Shown here one piece after another: positions 1 to 8,092 of a stretch of 13,955 nucleotides of DNA. Below the pieces are notes generated by a model. That model was not told where the DNA came from, searched no databases, and saw nothing but the letters and a program-made list of their open reading frames with translations. Numbering within the stretch: position 1 is the first letter of the stretch; the number at the start of each line of letters is the position of its first letter. Source of the DNA: Clostridia bacterium (GTDB lineage: Bacteria; Bacillota; Clostridia; Peptostreptococcales; Anaerovoracaceae); the NCBI GenBank assembly GCA_024682015.1, contig JAIKZT010000295.1, positions 1 through 13,955 of the forward strand. Reading direction: 5' to 3'. Both the position numbers and the translations under genes were made by a program.

Positions 1-1
1 C

Positions 2-2638
2 TACGTGTTCCAGCCGGTGGACGAAAAGACCTATACGTATCACAACGATCTGATCGACCTCACGATGGAGAACGTGCCGTACAGCACGCATTACAAGGTC
101 GAGTTCCCGGCGTACCACTACGGCCGCTTCGGCATCAGCTATGAGCTGTTCGACGGCGAGGGGGATATTGCGCTCAAGCCGTACAATGGCATCAGCTATA
201 CGGAGTTCGCGCAGAATATGGGCTACACGGCGAGCAGCATCATCGAAGTCGCCAAGGCCCTGCAGCAATCCGGCGAATGGCTGGAGGATAACGGCAGCCT
301 CACGCATACGGGCACCTGGGACGGACAGGTCATGTACAGCGAGCCCGGCGTTCAGTACGGTGATTTGACCGAAGACGTGGTCGCACCGGGCACGGATCCG
401 GACAGCTGGTTCATCGAACCGTTCGAGGAGAGGCTTACGGACGTGCATGTCGATAAGGAAGTGGGCTTCGAAGGGCTTACATCCGATGATATCGAAGCGC
501 AGATCGAAGCGTATCAGGCGCTCGACCCCGGGTACAGCCAGGTGTTCACGGATCCGAACAGTTTTGTGAAGTACGTGGATATGAATTGCGTCTGTTCCAT
601 CGAGACGGATGGCGGGGAATCCTCGTTGAAGATCGAAAGAACGTGGCACGTCGTCGTTGACCCGACAAACATCGACATCGAAGAAGCCGGTCTGATGGGT
701 CTGGTCGAAGCCTCCTTGATGGATGGCGGCGACGGCGGCTTCTCCATCTTCAGTTCGGAAGGTCAGGTGGTAACGGGTGTCGTCAACGATGTCGCCAATC
801 TCGTCGTGTCAGAGGGAACCCAGGCGAACATCAAAGTCTACGTTAACGAGTCATTGAAAGCCAACGATATCGCGGGCAAAATACAACCGCGGCAAGCTGC
901 CAAGTGGAACATGCGTGCCGGCAAGCTGGCTGATAGATTCGGCACCGCTGTCAACGTCATTTCCGTCGGCCTGGAGATCAAGAAGGAGATCAACGGTGAG
1001 AACAGTACGGCCATCGTCGACCTGAACGCCATCACGAACGAATACGAAGCCAAGATCCAGAAATACTGTGAGAAACTGATCGCCATGATCCAGTGCCCGG
1101 AGCTGCCCAACCTGCGCATCGCCAGCCAGATCGCAAACATCAAGGATACGGCGATGCGCGATATGGAGACGGTGCGCGACCATTACACGAGTATATACCG
1201 GACGAACCAGGTCATCCACATCGCCGTGAGCGCGACCTGCTTCATCCCGACGCCGCCGGGTCTGTCTACGGCCCTGTCCTTTATCGAGGGTCTGGCCAGA
1301 GAGAGCGAGGAGGCGTGGCAGGCATTCATGCAGATGAAGGATCTGGAGCAGATCTCGCAGAAGGCGGAAAACGAAATGTACGCGGCGTTCCGCGGCTACA
1401 ACCCGAAACTGTGCGATAAGGTTCCGCCCATCGAACCCATCAACCGCAAGCCGCCGAAGTTCAACTTCAAGTTCGCTGCCATCTACGACCCGTCCGGCAC
1501 GGTGTACGAGGGCATGCTCTCCAACCCGCTCGAAGGCGTCGAGGTGACGATCGAATACCTCGAAGACGACGGCGAGACCTGGAGCGAGTGGTCCGACGCG
1601 CCTCTCTGCAACGAGCAGCAGACGACGTACATCACGGAGGCGAACGGCTATTACCGCTGGGACGTTCCTACAGGCAGATGGAGGGTCAGGTACTACAAGG
1701 AAGGCTATAACGACGACGAACCGGTCTATTCCGGCGAGATGGATGTGCCGCCGATCTGGCTGGACGTCAACCAGAACATGGTGAGCAGGGATCCGGCGGA
1801 GGGCAGCGGCAACCTGACGAAGACGGGCGCCGAGGTGAAGTTCACGAAGCCCGTGAAGACAGAAGACTTTACGGCATCCCATCTGACCCTGCTGGCAGAC
1901 GGCACGCCTGTCCCTGCAGAGTTCGGCGCGCTCGAAGAACAGGACGGCCTGGCCATGAAGCTGGCGCTTATCTTTGAGCCAGACGAGGCGAAGACGTACA
2001 CGCTGCAGGTGGACGGCCTGCGCACCTACGTGGACACCGCCTGCACGTTCGAGTTCGAGCTCGGAGAGATGATCAGCGATACGGTCTGCGCCGCGGTCAC
2101 CGCGGACGTGCCGAGCGGCACGGAAGTAGCCTACGAGGAGAAGGTGGCGCTGTCGACGCCGACGGAAGGTGCGGACATCTGGTATACGACCGACGGCAGT
2201 TGCCCCTGTGACCCGGAGAACCCGGCGAGGACGCTGTACACGAAGGCCTTCAGCATCACGGAGGACGTCTACATCATCGCGTACGCGACGAAGGACGGAC
2301 TCGAGGATTCGAAGACGGCGCCGTTCATCTACTTCGCAGACGGCAAGCCCGAGAAGGTGATCTCCGGCAGGGCGAAGGTGGACGGCCACTCCGCGACGGC
2401 GGCCATCTACCTGAACCTCGAGGGCGTCAGCGAAGAAGTGGCAGCGCTCATCGCGTACTACGCGGACGGACGCTTCCTGAACCTGATCGCCGAACAGATC
2501 GACGCCTCCGAACTGGACGGCGCGTCGCTGGCGAAGCGCTACGAGTTCGAGAACGGGCTCGAGAACGTGACAGTGCAGGTGTTCCTGGTCGACGAGGGCC
2601 TTGCCCCGATCGCGGAGAGCGGGGAATTGAGCGACTAA
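2..2638 (+). CDS. Large modular secreted/surface protein, C-terminal part (5' end outside window)
   Basis: The frame is open from the first complete codon, so the GTG at position 5 is probably internal and the true start lies upstream. About 878 residues are visible. Counting from that GTG: residues 1-490 match no fold I recognise and include a helical stretch around 340-470. Residues about 490-590 start with a DPSGTVYE motif and contain EANGYYRWDVPTGRW, a carboxypeptidase-regulatory-like beta module common in large clostridial surface proteins. Residues about 590-690 resemble an SbsA-type Ig-like domain. Residues about 713-780 match the chitobiase/beta-hexosaminidase C-terminal module (CHB_HEX_C), with WYTTDGSCPC and IIAYATKDGLEDS. 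About 97 residues of unclear fold close the protein. The modules indicate an exported, cell-surface or extracellular protein. No LPXTG-type sorting signal or C-terminal membrane helix is seen, and no catalytic domain is recognisable, so function is unknown. It ends 87 bp before nrfA with no evident functional link. Confidence 0.85.
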   Translation, partial: YVFQPVDEKTYTYHNDLIDLTMENVPYSTHYKVEFPAYHYGRFGISYELFDGEGDIALKPYNGISYTEFAQNMGYTASSIIEVAKALQQSGEWLEDNGSLTHTGTWDGQVMYSEPGVQYGDLTEDVVAPGTDPDSWFIEPFEERLTDVHVDKEVGFEGLTSDDIEAQIEAYQALDPGYSQVFTDPNSFVKYVDMNCVCSIETDGGESSLKIERTWHVVVDPTNIDIEEAGLMGLVEASLMDGGDGGFSIFSSEGQVVTGVVNDVANLVVSEGTQANIKVYVNESLKANDIAGKIQPRQAAKWNMRAGKLADRFGTAVNVISVGLEIKKEINGENSTAIVDLNAITNEYEAKIQKYCEKLIAMIQCPELPNLRIASQIANIKDTAMRDMETVRDHYTSIYRTNQVIHIAVSATCFIPTPPGLSTALSFIEGLARESEEAWQAFMQMKDLEQISQKAENEMYAAFRGYNPKLCDKVPPIEPINRKPPKFNFKFAAIYDPSGTVYEGMLSNPLEGVEVTIEYLEDDGETWSEWSDAPLCNEQQTTYITEANGYYRWDVPTGRWRVRYYKEGYNDDEPVYSGEMDVPPIWLDVNQNMVSRDPAEGSGNLTKTGAEVKFTKPVKTEDFTASHLTLLADGTPVPAEFGALEEQDGLAMKLALIFEPDEAKTYTLQVDGLRTYVDTACTFEFELGEMISDTVCAAVTADVPSGTEVAYEEKVALSTPTEGADIWYTTDGSCPCDPENPARTLYTKAFSITEDVYIIAYATKDGLEDSKTAPFIYFADGKPEKVISGRAKVDGHSATAAIYLNLEGVSEEVAALIAYYADGRFLNLIAEQIDASELDGASLAKRYEFENGLENVTVQVFLVDEGLAPIAESGELSD

Positions 2639-2661
2639 AAGGGAGACGGTCTTCTTTCTCC

Positions 2662-2690
2662 TTGCTGATTTCGCAACAATCCTGTATGCT
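2662..2690 (+). promoter_or_regulatory. Possible promoter of nrfA
   Basis: TTGCTG (2662-2667) and TATGCT (2685-2690) are 17 bp apart in the 87-bp AT-richer gap before nrfA. Matches to the sigma-70-type consensus are 3/6 and 4/6. The -35 element lies in a short symmetric element, TTGC-N7-GCAA (2662-2676), which does not fit an FNR-type TTGAT-N4-ATCAA box. A weak imperfect GGGAGA/TCTCC hairpin precedes it but has no U-tract, so I do not call a terminator for the upstream gene. Confidence 0.4.
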
Positions 2691-2725
2691 TATATGAGAG
2701 TTATTTCCCGGGTTGAAGAGAAACT

Positions 2726-4036
2726 ATGCACAATAAACAGGAAAACAAATGGCTGTGGCCCGCATTAGGACTGGCGCTGCTGGGGCTCTTCCTCGGAAGC
2801 CTCTTCAGGTTCAGCCAGGACTTCCGCTACGAGAAGAAGGTCGCGGCGAACGCGGTCAGCTCCATCGCCGAGATCCCCGTACCCCAAGTGCCTGCTGTGC
2901 AGGCGAGCCGGGCCAATGGCGTGGTCACCGCGGCGGAGTGGGCTGCCTATTATCCGAACGAGTACGCGACGTACATGAAGAACGCTGACAATGTGGGCGA
3001 TGCGGCTGGGCGGATCAAATACACCGAAACGAATCCGGACATCACCGTGCTGTACCAGGGCATGGGCTTCGCGTTCGACTACACCGAAGCGGTGGGGCAC
3101 AGCCACACGCTGGAGGACATCGCCGAGACGACGCGTCCGCACAAGCTGGCGAACTGCCTTACGTGCAAGACGCCGGATTTCTCGGCGCTGGTCAACGCGC
3201 TGGGAACGGACGCCTACAGCATGGATTTCGGCGAAGCGTTCGCGCAGATGGAGGAGCCCATCAGCTGCTACACCTGCCATGCGAACGAGCCGGGCACGAT
3301 CCACATCGTCCACGACTACATGGACCGCGCCATGAGCGACGAGATCGCTTCCGGCGACGTGAACGCGGCGGACATCGCCTGCGCGCAGTGCCACATCGAG
3401 TATTATTTCGAAAAGGATTTCACAGATCCGGATAACCTGAACGCCACGAACGTGCCGTACAGCGATCTGGCCGGCATCCATCCGGACGCCATCCTTGCGC
3501 ACTATAACGAGATCGGTTTTGTGGACTACACGAACGAAAACACCGGCGTCGGGCAGATCAAGGTGCAGCATCCGGAGTTCGAGACGTTCTACGGAGAGGG
3601 CAGCCAGCACGTGGGCATGTACACCTGCGCGGACTGCCACATGAGCTTTGACTACGACGAAGAGACGGCTATGCCGTATGCCGACCACGAGCTCATCAGC
3701 CCGCTGGCGAATCTGGACTTAATCGAGGGCCAGTGCGCGCTCTGCCACGCGGATCTGAGGGGTCAGGTGAAAGCCATCCAGGATGAGATCACCGGGCGTG
3801 AGAACGAGATCTCTGCGCTGCTCGTGGAGCTCAACGGAAAGCTCGCTGCCGCGATCGCCGGAAAGACGATGAGCGACGCAAAGCTCGACGAGATCCGCGC
3901 GCTCGACCGGGACGCGCAGTTCTACTGGGATTTCGTATTCGTCGAGAACAGCGAGGGCGCGCATAATTCCACACTGTCCCGCTACTGCCTGGATAAGGCG
4001 GAAGAGCTCGCGCGGCAGGCGCTCGGGTATTTCTAA
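2726..4036 (+). CDS. nrfA: Ammonia-forming pentaheme cytochrome c nitrite reductase (NrfA)
   Basis: NrfA reduces nitrite to ammonium by six electrons outside the cytoplasmic membrane, in respiratory nitrite ammonification. The 436-residue protein has a hydrophobic export or anchor segment at residues 8-28. The five heme sites are in canonical order: CLTCK (144-148, with the Lys-ligated catalytic heme), CYTCH (181-185), CAQCH (219-223), CADCH (301-305) and CALCH (337-341). The expected active-site residues are present: Arg137 (ETTRP), Tyr226 (HIEYYF) and His282 (KVQHPE). Probable calcium ligands are Glu225, Lys279 and Gln281. Distal heme ligands His321 and His413 are also recognisable. It is shorter than the E. 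coli enzyme (478 residues). The ATG has only a weak GAAGAG ribosome site. There is no adjacent nrfH, so the electron donor is unknown; the uncleaved-looking N-terminal helix may tether it. Heme synthetase genes follow after a terminator. Confidence 0.96.
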   Translation: MHNKQENKWLWPALGLALLGLFLGSLFRFSQDFRYEKKVAANAVSSIAEIPVPQVPAVQASRANGVVTAAEWAAYYPNEYATYMKNADNVGDAAGRIKYTETNPDITVLYQGMGFAFDYTEAVGHSHTLEDIAETTRPHKLANCLTCKTPDFSALVNALGTDAYSMDFGEAFAQMEEPISCYTCHANEPGTIHIVHDYMDRAMSDEIASGDVNAADIACAQCHIEYYFEKDFTDPDNLNATNVPYSDLAGIHPDAILAHYNEIGFVDYTNENTGVGQIKVQHPEFETFYGEGSQHVGMYTCADCHMSFDYDEETAMPYADHELISPLANLDLIEGQCALCHADLRGQVKAIQDEITGRENEISALLVELNGKLAAAIAGKTMSDAKLDEIRALDRDAQFYWDFVFVENSEGAHNSTLSRYCLDKAEELARQALGYF

Positions 4037-4048
4037 AGCAGACGAGCC

Positions 4049-4079
4049 AAGGCCGGGCCGAGCGCCCGGCTTTGTTTTT
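4049..4079 (+). terminator. Intrinsic terminator after nrfA
   Basis: GCCGGGC (4052-4058) pairs with GCCCGGC (4064-4070) across a 5-nt loop. The base extends by a G-T and A-T pairs, and TTTGTTTTT follows at 4071-4079. It lies 13 bp beyond the nrfA stop and 43 bp before resB. Partial read-through would give much more NrfA than ResB/ResC, which suits a terminal enzyme and its assembly factor. Confidence 0.85.
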
Positions 4080-4121
4080 GAGCGCGGCAGCGCACGGCGG
4101 ATCAGCCGGAAAGGGTAATAC

Positions 4122-5162
4122 TTGGAGAAACAGTCCTCCTGGCAGAAATGCATACGGGTCTTTACGAGCATGAAGGTGAGCATGGCCCTGCTCGCAGCCC
4201 TCATCGGCGTGTGCATAGCCGGCAGTCTCGCGAACGCTCCGAGGGCGTATTTTCGAAAGCCCTGGGTGCTGGCGGCAGCAGGCCTTCTCTGTCTGAATCT
4301 CCTGCTGTGCAGCGTGCGCAGGCTGCCGGTGTCCGTCTCGAACTTCCGCAGGGCCAGAAAGCGCCGCATCGGGGCCTTCGGCACCTGGCTGTGCCACCTG
4401 GGCATGCTGCTCGTGATCATCGGTTTCATCGCGGGCGACTTTGTGAGCCGCGAGTACTCCGTCTACGGCATTCCCGGCAGTTTCCAGCCGGTCGCGGATA
4501 CGGGGCTCTGGCTGCGCATCGACGACTTCGAGGTGCGCCTGCGGGACGATTTCACCGTGGACCAGTACGTGGCGCATCTGACGGTATCGGACGGCAGCGG
4601 GCAGACTGTCTCCGGCGAGGCCAGCGTGAACCATCCCATGACCGCCTTCGGCTGGGATCTCTTTCAGGATTCCACGGGCTGGGCGAACACGATCGACATT
4701 TATAAGGACGGGACTCTGCAGCGGTCCGATCTGGTGTGCGTCGGCGAAACGACGGGGCCGGATGACAGGCCGAACCTCGCGCTGCTGTTCAACAAGTTCT
4801 ACCCGGATTTTGCGGCGGACCCGGCAGGCGGCTATTACAGTGCGACGCCGCTCCTGAAGAACCCGCGCAGCCTGTTTACGGTCTGCTACAACGGGGAGAT
4901 CAAGGGCATGGACTTCGCGGCGATGGACGCGCCCGTGAAGGTCAACGAGTACGATTTCGTGTTCCGCAGCCCAGAGCAGTATACGCTGATCGTGATCAAA
5001 AAGGATCCTGCGGAACTGATGGTGGGCATTTCCGCCATGCTCATGCTGACAGGCATTTTCATGGCGTTCTACTGGCGGCCGGTATATGAAGAGACGCCCG
5101 TCTCCGCAGATGAAGAAGGTACAAGGGCTTATGACGACGAATCCCATCCTGACGACTATTGA
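4122..5162 (+). CDS. resB: Cytochrome c biogenesis protein ResB/CcsB (System II)
   Basis: ResB (Ccs1/CcsB) forms with ResC/CcsA the membrane heme exporter and synthetase that ligates heme to CXXCH-type motifs of exported apocytochromes. The 346-residue protein has four predicted membrane helices (about 19-36, 47-65, 88-106, 297-317) and a large external domain between the third and fourth. His92 (WLCHLGMLL) in helix 3 is the conserved heme-related histidine position. The C-terminal YTLIVIKKDPAELMVGISAM stretch is typical of the family. The start is a TTG with GGAAAGG seven bases upstream; the first in-frame ATG (4170) has no ribosome site and would remove the N-terminal lead into helix 1. It overlaps the following resC. 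With nrfA just upstream, the likely client is NrfA, including its unusual CXXCK heme. Confidence 0.9.
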   Translation: MEKQSSWQKCIRVFTSMKVSMALLAALIGVCIAGSLANAPRAYFRKPWVLAAAGLLCLNLLLCSVRRLPVSVSNFRRARKRRIGAFGTWLCHLGMLLVIIGFIAGDFVSREYSVYGIPGSFQPVADTGLWLRIDDFEVRLRDDFTVDQYVAHLTVSDGSGQTVSGEASVNHPMTAFGWDLFQDSTGWANTIDIYKDGTLQRSDLVCVGETTGPDDRPNLALLFNKFYPDFAADPAGGYYSATPLLKNPRSLFTVCYNGEIKGMDFAAMDAPVKVNEYDFVFRSPEQYTLIVIKKDPAELMVGISAMLMLTGIFMAFYWRPVYEETPVSADEEGTRAYDDESHPDDY

Positions 5163-5964
5163 ATCCGCCAGTTTCATGGCGGCGCTGGTGCTGTACCTGG
5201 GGGCCGCGGCGGGCTATTTCCTGTTTATAGCGGCGAAAAAGGAGAGGGCGGCCAAGATCGCGTTCGTCCTCATGGCGGTGGCTTTCGCGGTGCATACGAT
5301 CTGCATCGCTTCCCGCGGGATCAATGCGGGCAGACTGCCGCTGACGAACCAGTACGAATTCGCGACGGCTTTTGCCTGGGGCATAACGCTGTGCTTTCTG
5401 ATCTTCGTGAAAAAGTACGATTTCAACGCGCTCGGCTGCTTCGTGGCGCCAGTCGTCTTTCTGGTGATCGGCTACGCAGCCATGCAGAGCCGCGACATCC
5501 ACGCGCTGATGCCGGCGCTTCAGAGCAGCTGGCTGGGCTTTCACGTGTGCACGGCCATCGTCGCGTACGGGTCTTTCGGCGTCGCGTTCGGCGTGGCCAT
5601 GGTCTTCCTGTTTCAGAAACAGCTGCAGAGCAGCGTGTTCGCAAGGGCGCATTTTCCGGACGAGAAGACGCTGGACACCATCACGTACCGGGCGGTCTCG
5701 CTGGGGTTCCTGTTTCTGACCCTCTGCATGATCACCGGGGCCATCTGGGCGAAGCGCGCCTGGGGCTCATACTGGAGCTGGGATCCGAAGGAGACCTGGT
5801 CGCTGATCACGTGGATCATCTACGCCATCTACCTGCACCTGCGCCTGAACAAGGGCCTGCAAGGCCGAAAATCGGCTGTATTTGCGGCTTTGGGGTTCGT
5901 GGCCGTATTATTTACCTATGTGGGGGTCAATACCCTGCTTTCGGGGCTTCATTCGTATCGATAA
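5131..5964 (+). CDS. resC: Cytochrome c biogenesis protein ResC/CcsA (System II, heme-handling subunit)
   Basis: CcsA/ResC is the partner of ResB and carries heme at its external tryptophan-rich WWD segment. Here that segment is WGSYWSWDPKETW at residues 211-223 of a 277-residue, mostly hydrophobic protein with about eight membrane helices. Conserved histidines flanking the WWD region are present (His138 in GFHV, His274 in SGLHSY), with another in a helix (His55). I chose the ATG at 5131, which overlaps resB by 32 bp. In-frame ATGs at 5086 and 5110 lie deeper inside resB and would add a charged, non-hydrophobic lead. The ribosome site is ambiguous (AAGAAGG at 11 bases or AAGGG at 3 bases). 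Translational coupling to resB is likely. Confidence 0.9.
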   Translation: MTTNPILTTIESASFMAALVLYLGAAAGYFLFIAAKKERAAKIAFVLMAVAFAVHTICIASRGINAGRLPLTNQYEFATAFAWGITLCFLIFVKKYDFNALGCFVAPVVFLVIGYAAMQSRDIHALMPALQSSWLGFHVCTAIVAYGSFGVAFGVAMVFLFQKQLQSSVFARAHFPDEKTLDTITYRAVSLGFLFLTLCMITGAIWAKRAWGSYWSWDPKETWSLITWIIYAIYLHLRLNKGLQGRKSAVFAALGFVAVLFTYVGVNTLLSGLHSYR

Positions 5965-5976
5965 AGGAGGTTGGCG

Positions 5977-6294
5977 ATGAAGGAAACGAAACAGATACGC
6001 CGCATCCGCGAGATGGAAGCGAAGATGGACGAGGCTGGCGAGGTGCTGAAGCGTTTTCAGCAGGCGCTGGCCGATTACGCGGCGATCCAGGAGACCATGA
6101 TGGACCTGGACGAGTACTACGGCTCGGACTGGCGGAAGGACTTTGAAGCCGACGAGGCCGGCAAACTGCCGCAGGACCTGAAGCGCGGCGTGCTGTCGGA
6201 GGATGCGCTGTACGACCTGCTGACGGACAATCGCCTGGCGGCATCCGACGCGCTGTACACCATCGCGCAGCTGATGGGGCAGGGCGTGCTATAG
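5977..6294 (+). CDS. DUF4298 family small protein
   Basis: This is a 105-residue soluble, charged and mainly helical protein. The N-terminal half is a probable coiled helix (about 5-42). It is followed by DEYYGSDWRKDFEADE (45-60) and KLPQDLKRGVLSEDALYDLL (63-82), a pattern I recognise as DUF4298, a family of unknown function common in Bacillota. The ATG at 5977 has a near-perfect AAAGGAGG site six bases upstream, so the upstream in-frame TTG at 5971 is not preferred. It starts 12 bp after resC and is probably co-transcribed. Nothing in the sequence ties it to cytochrome assembly, so the link may be positional only. Confidence 0.8.
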   Translation: MKETKQIRRIREMEAKMDEAGEVLKRFQQALADYAAIQETMMDLDEYYGSDWRKDFEADEAGKLPQDLKRGVLSEDALYDLLTDNRLAASDALYTIAQLMGQGVL

Positions 6295-6355
6295 AGTATT
6301 CCTCGCGGCGCCTGCAGAGCCTGATGAAGCGATACGACAAGTTTCTGTAGATTAT

Positions 6356-6412
6356 AGACCTTCTCTTTGATATAATACCTATTTGTGTGATATTTCAGGA
6401 AAGAGAAGGTCT
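6356..6412. repeat. Perfect 13-bp inverted repeat around the sulP promoter
   Basis: AGACCTTCTCTTT (6356-6368) is exactly repeated in inverted form as AAAGAGAAGGTCT (6400-6412), with a 31-bp spacer. TTTTATTTT follows directly, then the sulP ATG at 6421. The right arm contains the AGAAGG ribosome site (6404-6409). In an RNA arriving from resC/DUF4298 the arms would pair, hide the ribosome site and place a U-tract after the stem. RNA started at the promoter in the spacer would lack the left arm. The loop is large for an efficient intrinsic terminator, so a protein-binding operator is the alternative. Confidence 0.75.
6368..6376 (+). promoter_or_regulatory. Extended -10 promoter of sulP
   Basis: TGATATAAT fits the extended -10 form TG-n-TATAAT exactly. 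No good -35 is seen 16-18 bp upstream, which an extended -10 can tolerate. Initiation is expected near 6383, inside the spacer of the 13-bp inverted repeat, about 38 bases before the sulP start. Confidence 0.65.
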
Positions 6413-6420
6413 TTTATTTT

Positions 6421-8058
6421 ATGGAACCCATCAAACCCATGCTCTGGACGAGTCTGAAGAACTACTCCGCCAAGGATCTGACCTCGGACGTCGTTTCGGG
6501 CATCATCGTTGCCGTCATCGCGCTTCCGCTGTCCATCGCGCTGGCCCTTGCGTCGGGCGTCGGCCCTGAGGAGGGACTGTATACCGCCATCATCGCGGGC
6601 TTCCTCATCTCAGCCTTCGGCGGCAGCAAGGTGCAGATCGCAGGTCCCACGGCTGCTTTTGCCACGATCGTGGCCGGCATCGTCGCCAGCGCGGGACTGG
6701 GAGGGCTCATGGTGGCCACCATCATGGCCGGCATCCTGCTCATCCTCATGGGCATTCTGCGCCTGGGCAAGCTCATCCGGTTCATCCCCAGCACCATCAC
6801 GATCGGCTTTACGGCCGGCATCGCGGTTACGATCCTGATCGGCCAGCTGAAGGACTTTTTCGGGCTTACGTATCCGGCGGGCACCGTTACCATCGAAACG
6901 GTGGAGAAGGTCGAAGCTGTTGCCAAGAACTTCGGCACCCTCAATCCGTGGGCGCTGCTGGTCGGCGCGGTCAGCCTGGCCATCCTCATCCTGTGGCCGC
7001 GGGTGTCGAAGAAGATCCCGGCATCGCTCATCGCGGTACTGGCCGGCTCACTGCTCGTGAAGCTGGCCCATCTGCCGGTGAACACGATCGGCGATCTGTA
7101 CACGGTCAGCAGCAGCCTGCCGCACCTGCACATGCCGCAGCTGAGCTTCTCCCTCGTGCGGTCCATGTTCCCGAACGCGGTGACGATCGCGATCCTCGCG
7201 GCCATCGAATCGCTGCTGTCGTGCGTCGTGGCAGACGGCATGACCGGCGACAAGCACCGCCCGGATACCGAACTGATCGCCCAAGGCATCGGCAACATCG
7301 GATCCGCCCTGTTTGGCGGTATTCCCGCGACCGGCGCCATCGCGCGCACCGCGGCGAACATCAACAACGGTGGCAAGACGCCTGTAGCCGGCATGGTGCA
7401 TTCCATCGTGCTGCTGCTCGTGCTCGTGCTGCTGATGCCGTTCGCTTCGTTCATCCCCATGCCCGTCATCGCGGCGGTGCTGTTCGTCGTCGCGTACAAC
7501 ATGTGCCAGTGGCGGCCGTTCGTGCGCATGGTGAAGACGGCTCCCAAGAGCGACATCATCGTGCTCGTCATCACTTTCCTGCTGACTATCGTGTTCGACC
7601 TCGTGGTCGCCATCGCGGTGGGCCTGGGCCTCGCGTGCCTGCTGTTCATGAAGCGCATGAGTGAAGAGACGGACATCCGCAAGTGGGAAGAGGCGCCCGA
7701 AGACGAAGAGAGCGGTCTGCGCCGCATCCTGCCCGAGGTCAGCATCTACGAGATCGAAGGGCCTCTGTTCTTCGGCAGCGTTGAAAAGCTGACGCAGATC
7801 ACTGCCAAGAAGGCGACGAAGGCGCTCGTGCTGCGCATGCGCAGTGTGACCGCGCTGGACGCCACGGCTCTGTCCATGCTGGAAACCCTGTACGGGAAGT
7901 TTAAGGCGCAGGGGACGCAGGTGATCTTCTCCCACGTGAACCCCCAGCCCTTCAAGGTCATGGAACACAGCGGGTTCGCGGACAAGGTCGGCAGGGAATA
8001 CTTCTGCAGTCACATCGACGAGGCCATCGAGATGGCGGAAGCGATCGCGAATGAATAG
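6421..8058 (+). CDS. SulP family anion transporter with C-terminal STAS domain
   Basis: This is a 545-residue inner-membrane transporter of the SLC26/SulP family. The N-terminal signature includes ALPLSIALALASGVGPEEGLY (35-54) and GGSKVQIAGPTAAF (67-80). Hydrophobic helices continue to about residue 410, followed by a charged linker. Residues about 440-545 form a STAS domain with the conserved LDATALSMLE loop near residue 480. Members move sulfate, bicarbonate, C4-dicarboxylates or other anions by proton or sodium coupling or exchange. The substrate cannot be read from the sequence, and no carbonic anhydrase or sulfur-assimilation gene is adjacent. The ATG has AGAAGG 11 bases upstream, inside an inverted repeat. 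It has its own promoter and is probably independent of the resBC transcript. Confidence 0.93.
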   Translation: MEPIKPMLWTSLKNYSAKDLTSDVVSGIIVAVIALPLSIALALASGVGPEEGLYTAIIAGFLISAFGGSKVQIAGPTAAFATIVAGIVASAGLGGLMVATIMAGILLILMGILRLGKLIRFIPSTITIGFTAGIAVTILIGQLKDFFGLTYPAGTVTIETVEKVEAVAKNFGTLNPWALLVGAVSLAILILWPRVSKKIPASLIAVLAGSLLVKLAHLPVNTIGDLYTVSSSLPHLHMPQLSFSLVRSMFPNAVTIAILAAIESLLSCVVADGMTGDKHRPDTELIAQGIGNIGSALFGGIPATGAIARTAANINNGGKTPVAGMVHSIVLLLVLVLLMPFASFIPMPVIAAVLFVVAYNMCQWRPFVRMVKTAPKSDIIVLVITFLLTIVFDLVVAIAVGLGLACLLFMKRMSEETDIRKWEEAPEDEESGLRRILPEVSIYEIEGPLFFGSVEKLTQITAKKATKALVLRMRSVTALDATALSMLETLYGKFKAQGTQVIFSHVNPQPFKVMEHSGFADKVGREYFCSHIDEAIEMAEAIANE

Positions 8059-8092
8059 GAATCATTAGTTAACAGAATAAACATTACGTTGC

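Noticed and set aside
851..2389. Long minus-strand open frame (512 codons) opposite the surface-protein gene
   Set aside because: It is very rich in Arg, Val, His and Asp with no domain or ribosome site, as expected for the antisense of a GC-rich gene. The + strand frame contains recognisable modules.
3304..3333. NrfA lacks the SRPY element found after heme 2 in the E. coli enzyme (here VHDY)
   Set aside because: I first suspected loss of the catalytic arginine. The catalytic Arg lies before the CXXCK heme instead, and is present here as Arg137 in ETTRP.
3831..5177. Minus-strand open frame of 448 codons opposite nrfA/resB
   Set aside because: It is low in plausible motifs and runs across two clear + strand genes and their terminator; an antisense shadow.
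6282..6350. Coding-like tail after the DUF4298 stop in another frame, ending MKRYDKFL-stop
   Set aside because: No start codon with a ribosome site serves it, the DUF4298 protein already has a normal length and ending, and the stretch is short enough to be chance.
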